A stretch of 64,000 nucleotides of DNA from Phycisphaerales bacterium (lineage in GTDB: Bacteria > Planctomycetota > Phycisphaerae > Phycisphaerales > SM1A02): assembly GCA_009691915.1 (NCBI GenBank), contig SIAD01000005.1, positions 62,001 through 126,000 of the forward strand. Direction: 5' to 3'. Numbering within the stretch: the stretch's first letter is position 1; each line of letters opens with the position of its first letter. Positions 62,087 through 64,000 of the stretch are shown one piece after another. The notes under the pieces were generated by a model. That model did no database searches, was not told the DNA's origin, and was given only the letters and a program-made list of their open reading frames with translations. A program made the translations under genes and the position numbers.

Positions 62087-63473
62087 CAGGCATCACCACT
62101 TGATCGCCAGGCGACAGACCCGAGAGCACCTGCGTCTTCTTCCCATCGCTGGCGCCGACGCGAATCTCTCGCTCCTGAGGCTTGCCATCGACCCAGACGG
62201 AAACCGTCGATCGGCCGTTGGCCGACTTGATCGCCTTGGCGTCGACAAGCGTGCATCCCGAGATGGCCTTCCGCGCCACGATGCGTGCTTCGGCGCCGAG
62301 GGGCCACTCGCCCGAGCGGTTCTGTATCGATGCGACGAAGGGGTAACTCGCCCCGGTTCCGTCGGCGTTGCCCAGCGGCGTGATCTCGGCGATCACCGCT
62401 GAGCCTGACGATTCCGGCCGCGCGGGGATCCACACATCGACCTGGTTGCCCGGTGCGACAATCCGCATCGCCTCGACATCAAGGGTGCCGGTGACCTCAA
62501 GCACCGACGGGTCGACGATGGTCGCGAGCACTGCGCGTCCACCAACAGTCTCGCCCTCGTCGGGAACGGCGAGCGACATGACCCCATCCACGGGTGCCGT
62601 GACCGTCATCCGCTTGGCATCGGCCTCGAAACGGCTCAGCCGCAAACGGAGCTCTTCGAGCGCCCGCTCGGCGCCGGCGTTCGCCAGCCGGGCGTTGATC
62701 GCCACGAGCCGTTGACGGACGCGGAGCTGATCGAGGCCTATCTGGGAGTAGCGAACATTGTCATCGGTCTCACGAACAGTGTTGGGGTAATCGAACGCGA
62801 CATACAGGTCGTGGTCCTTGAGTCCATACCGGTAGTAGGTCTGACTCCGATCCATGGACCGGCGAGCGCGACCGACAACGATGTCCTTCGTCTCGCTCTC
62901 GAGCGTGGCATCGCCGTACATCCGTTCGAGCTGCGAGAGTTCGTCCCCCTGATCCTTCAGGTTGTCCGCCTGATCCTTCATCCGCACCGAAGCGAGGTCA
63001 AGCGCCTTGGGATGGAAGTACTCGCGCGAGTGCTTCAACCGTTGCTCGGCGAGTGACTGGGTTCGCTCCGCGCGCTCAAGCGCGATCGCGTCGTTGGCGC
63101 GCGCGAGCGCCGCATCATCCTGCTGGACACCGAGCCGCTCGGCCGCCTCGGCGACCTGAGTCCGCAGATCGGACAGCGCCTTGTCGAAGTCTTTGCCTTT
63201 GAGCTGGGCGATCACCGCACCCGCCTTCACCGGACCGGGGGTCGCGAGGACTTTCTCGACCGTGACCGTACCGCCGAACGCCTCAGGCTCGAATCGCACC
63301 AGCGTGCGGACGGACGAGGCGATTCGTCCGGGGCGTTCGGTCAGGAGTGTGAGCGATCCGCTCTCGACCGCTGAGAGCTTCGGCGCCTGCGGAGCCGCTG
63401 GCGGGTCATCGGTTGCAACGGCCCATGCACAACTCAGGGTGACGAACGACGCGGCGAGGCACGGGGTAAGCAT
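62079..63473 (-). CDS. HlyD/RND-type periplasmic adaptor-like protein
   Basis: 464 aa from ATG 63473 (MLTPCLAASFVTLSCAWAVA, signal peptide), preceded by AAAGGA; the open frame further upstream lies in the gapA end. A split lipoyl-like domain (KVLATPGPVKAGAVIAQLKGKDFDKALSDL, and VTAPVDGVMSLAVPDEGETV) flanks a long coiled-coil hairpin (about 100-270). A beta-barrel domain follows (VLEVTGTLDVEAMRIVAPGNQVDVWIPA). This is the layout of membrane-fusion adaptors, yet no ABC or RND partner is adjacent. It follows gapA by 34 bp. Confidence 0.87.
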   Translation of the reverse strand: MLTPCLAASFVTLSCAWAVATDDPPAAPQAPKLSAVESGSLTLLTERPGRIASSVRTLVRFEPEAFGGTVTVEKVLATPGPVKAGAVIAQLKGKDFDKALSDLRTQVAEAAERLGVQQDDAALARANDAIALERAERTQSLAEQRLKHSREYFHPKALDLASVRMKDQADNLKDQGDELSQLERMYGDATLESETKDIVVGRARRSMDRSQTYYRYGLKDHDLYVAFDYPNTVRETDDNVRYSQIGLDQLRVRQRLVAINARLANAGAERALEELRLRLSRFEADAKRMTVTAPVDGVMSLAVPDEGETVGGRAVLATIVDPSVLEVTGTLDVEAMRIVAPGNQVDVWIPARPESSGSAVIAEITPLGNADGTGASYPFVASIQNRSGEWPLGAEARIVARKAISGCTLVDAKAIKSANGRSTVSVWVDGKPQEREIRVGASDGKKTQVLSGLSPGDQVVMPDA

Positions 63474-63507
63474 TGGAGTTCCTTTCGAGCGTGAAGAGCC
63501 GTGTGAT

Positions 63508-64000
<493 letters not shown>

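Overview
This is a GC-rich, gene-dense bacterial chromosome segment. It most likely comes from a planctomycete of the class Phycisphaerae. The supporting signs are a single-EF-hand dockerin-like C-terminus on an exported protein, a PEP-CTERM-like tail ending in RRRR, a Ser/Thr kinase carrying TPR-like repeats, a tricorn-type protease, a TPR-sulfotransferase and a planctomycete-style sigma factor. The taxonomic call is inference from gene content. No phage, insertion sequence, CRISPR array or rRNA gene was seen.

Layout. 1-2.4 kb: end of an argH-NAGS fusion gene overlapping argJ (arginine biosynthesis). 2.4-3.6 kb: a minus-strand sigma factor with an apparent N-terminal frameshift, plus a small partner. 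3.8-4.8 kb: pheS. 4.9-20.2 kb: a minus-strand ribosomal superoperon from rpsJ to rplQ including secY, map, infA, rpmJ and rpoA; rpmD, adk and rpsD are missing from their usual places, and several proteins carry long low-complexity tails. 20.3-24.9 kb: two unknown exported proteins, a family 2 glycosyltransferase and an unknown partner protein. 24.8-29.9 kb (minus): lysS, an exported transglutaminase, nnrD and an OB-HD phosphohydrolase. 30-38.7 kb (plus): prfB with a programmed frameshift, two glycoside hydrolases and a hybrid histidine kinase in one overlapping chain, then tRNA-Ser(UGA). 38.9-49.1 kb: exported hydrolases (tricorn-like protease, sialate O-acetylesterase, phosphodiesterase, prolyl oligopeptidase), tRNA-Gly(GCC) and a dockerin-tailed protein. 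49.3-59.2 kb (plus): kinase-TPR, small membrane proteins, a Tat-exported FAD oxidoreductase, an amino-acid permease, a transglutaminase-esterase fusion and a PEP-CTERM-like protein closed by a strong terminator. 59.3-64 kb (minus): TPR-sulfotransferase, cyclase-fold lipoprotein, HlyD-like protein and the end of gapA.

The main pattern not explained by single genes is promoter architecture. Many first or isolated genes have a TANNNT (-10-like) hexamer ending 6-9 nt before the start codon and no Shine-Dalgarno sequence, which predicts leaderless mRNAs. Genes inside operons have Shine-Dalgarno sites or ATGA overlaps instead. In the 51.7-56.1 kb block five consecutive, closely spaced genes each have such a hexamer, so they look like separate transcription units.
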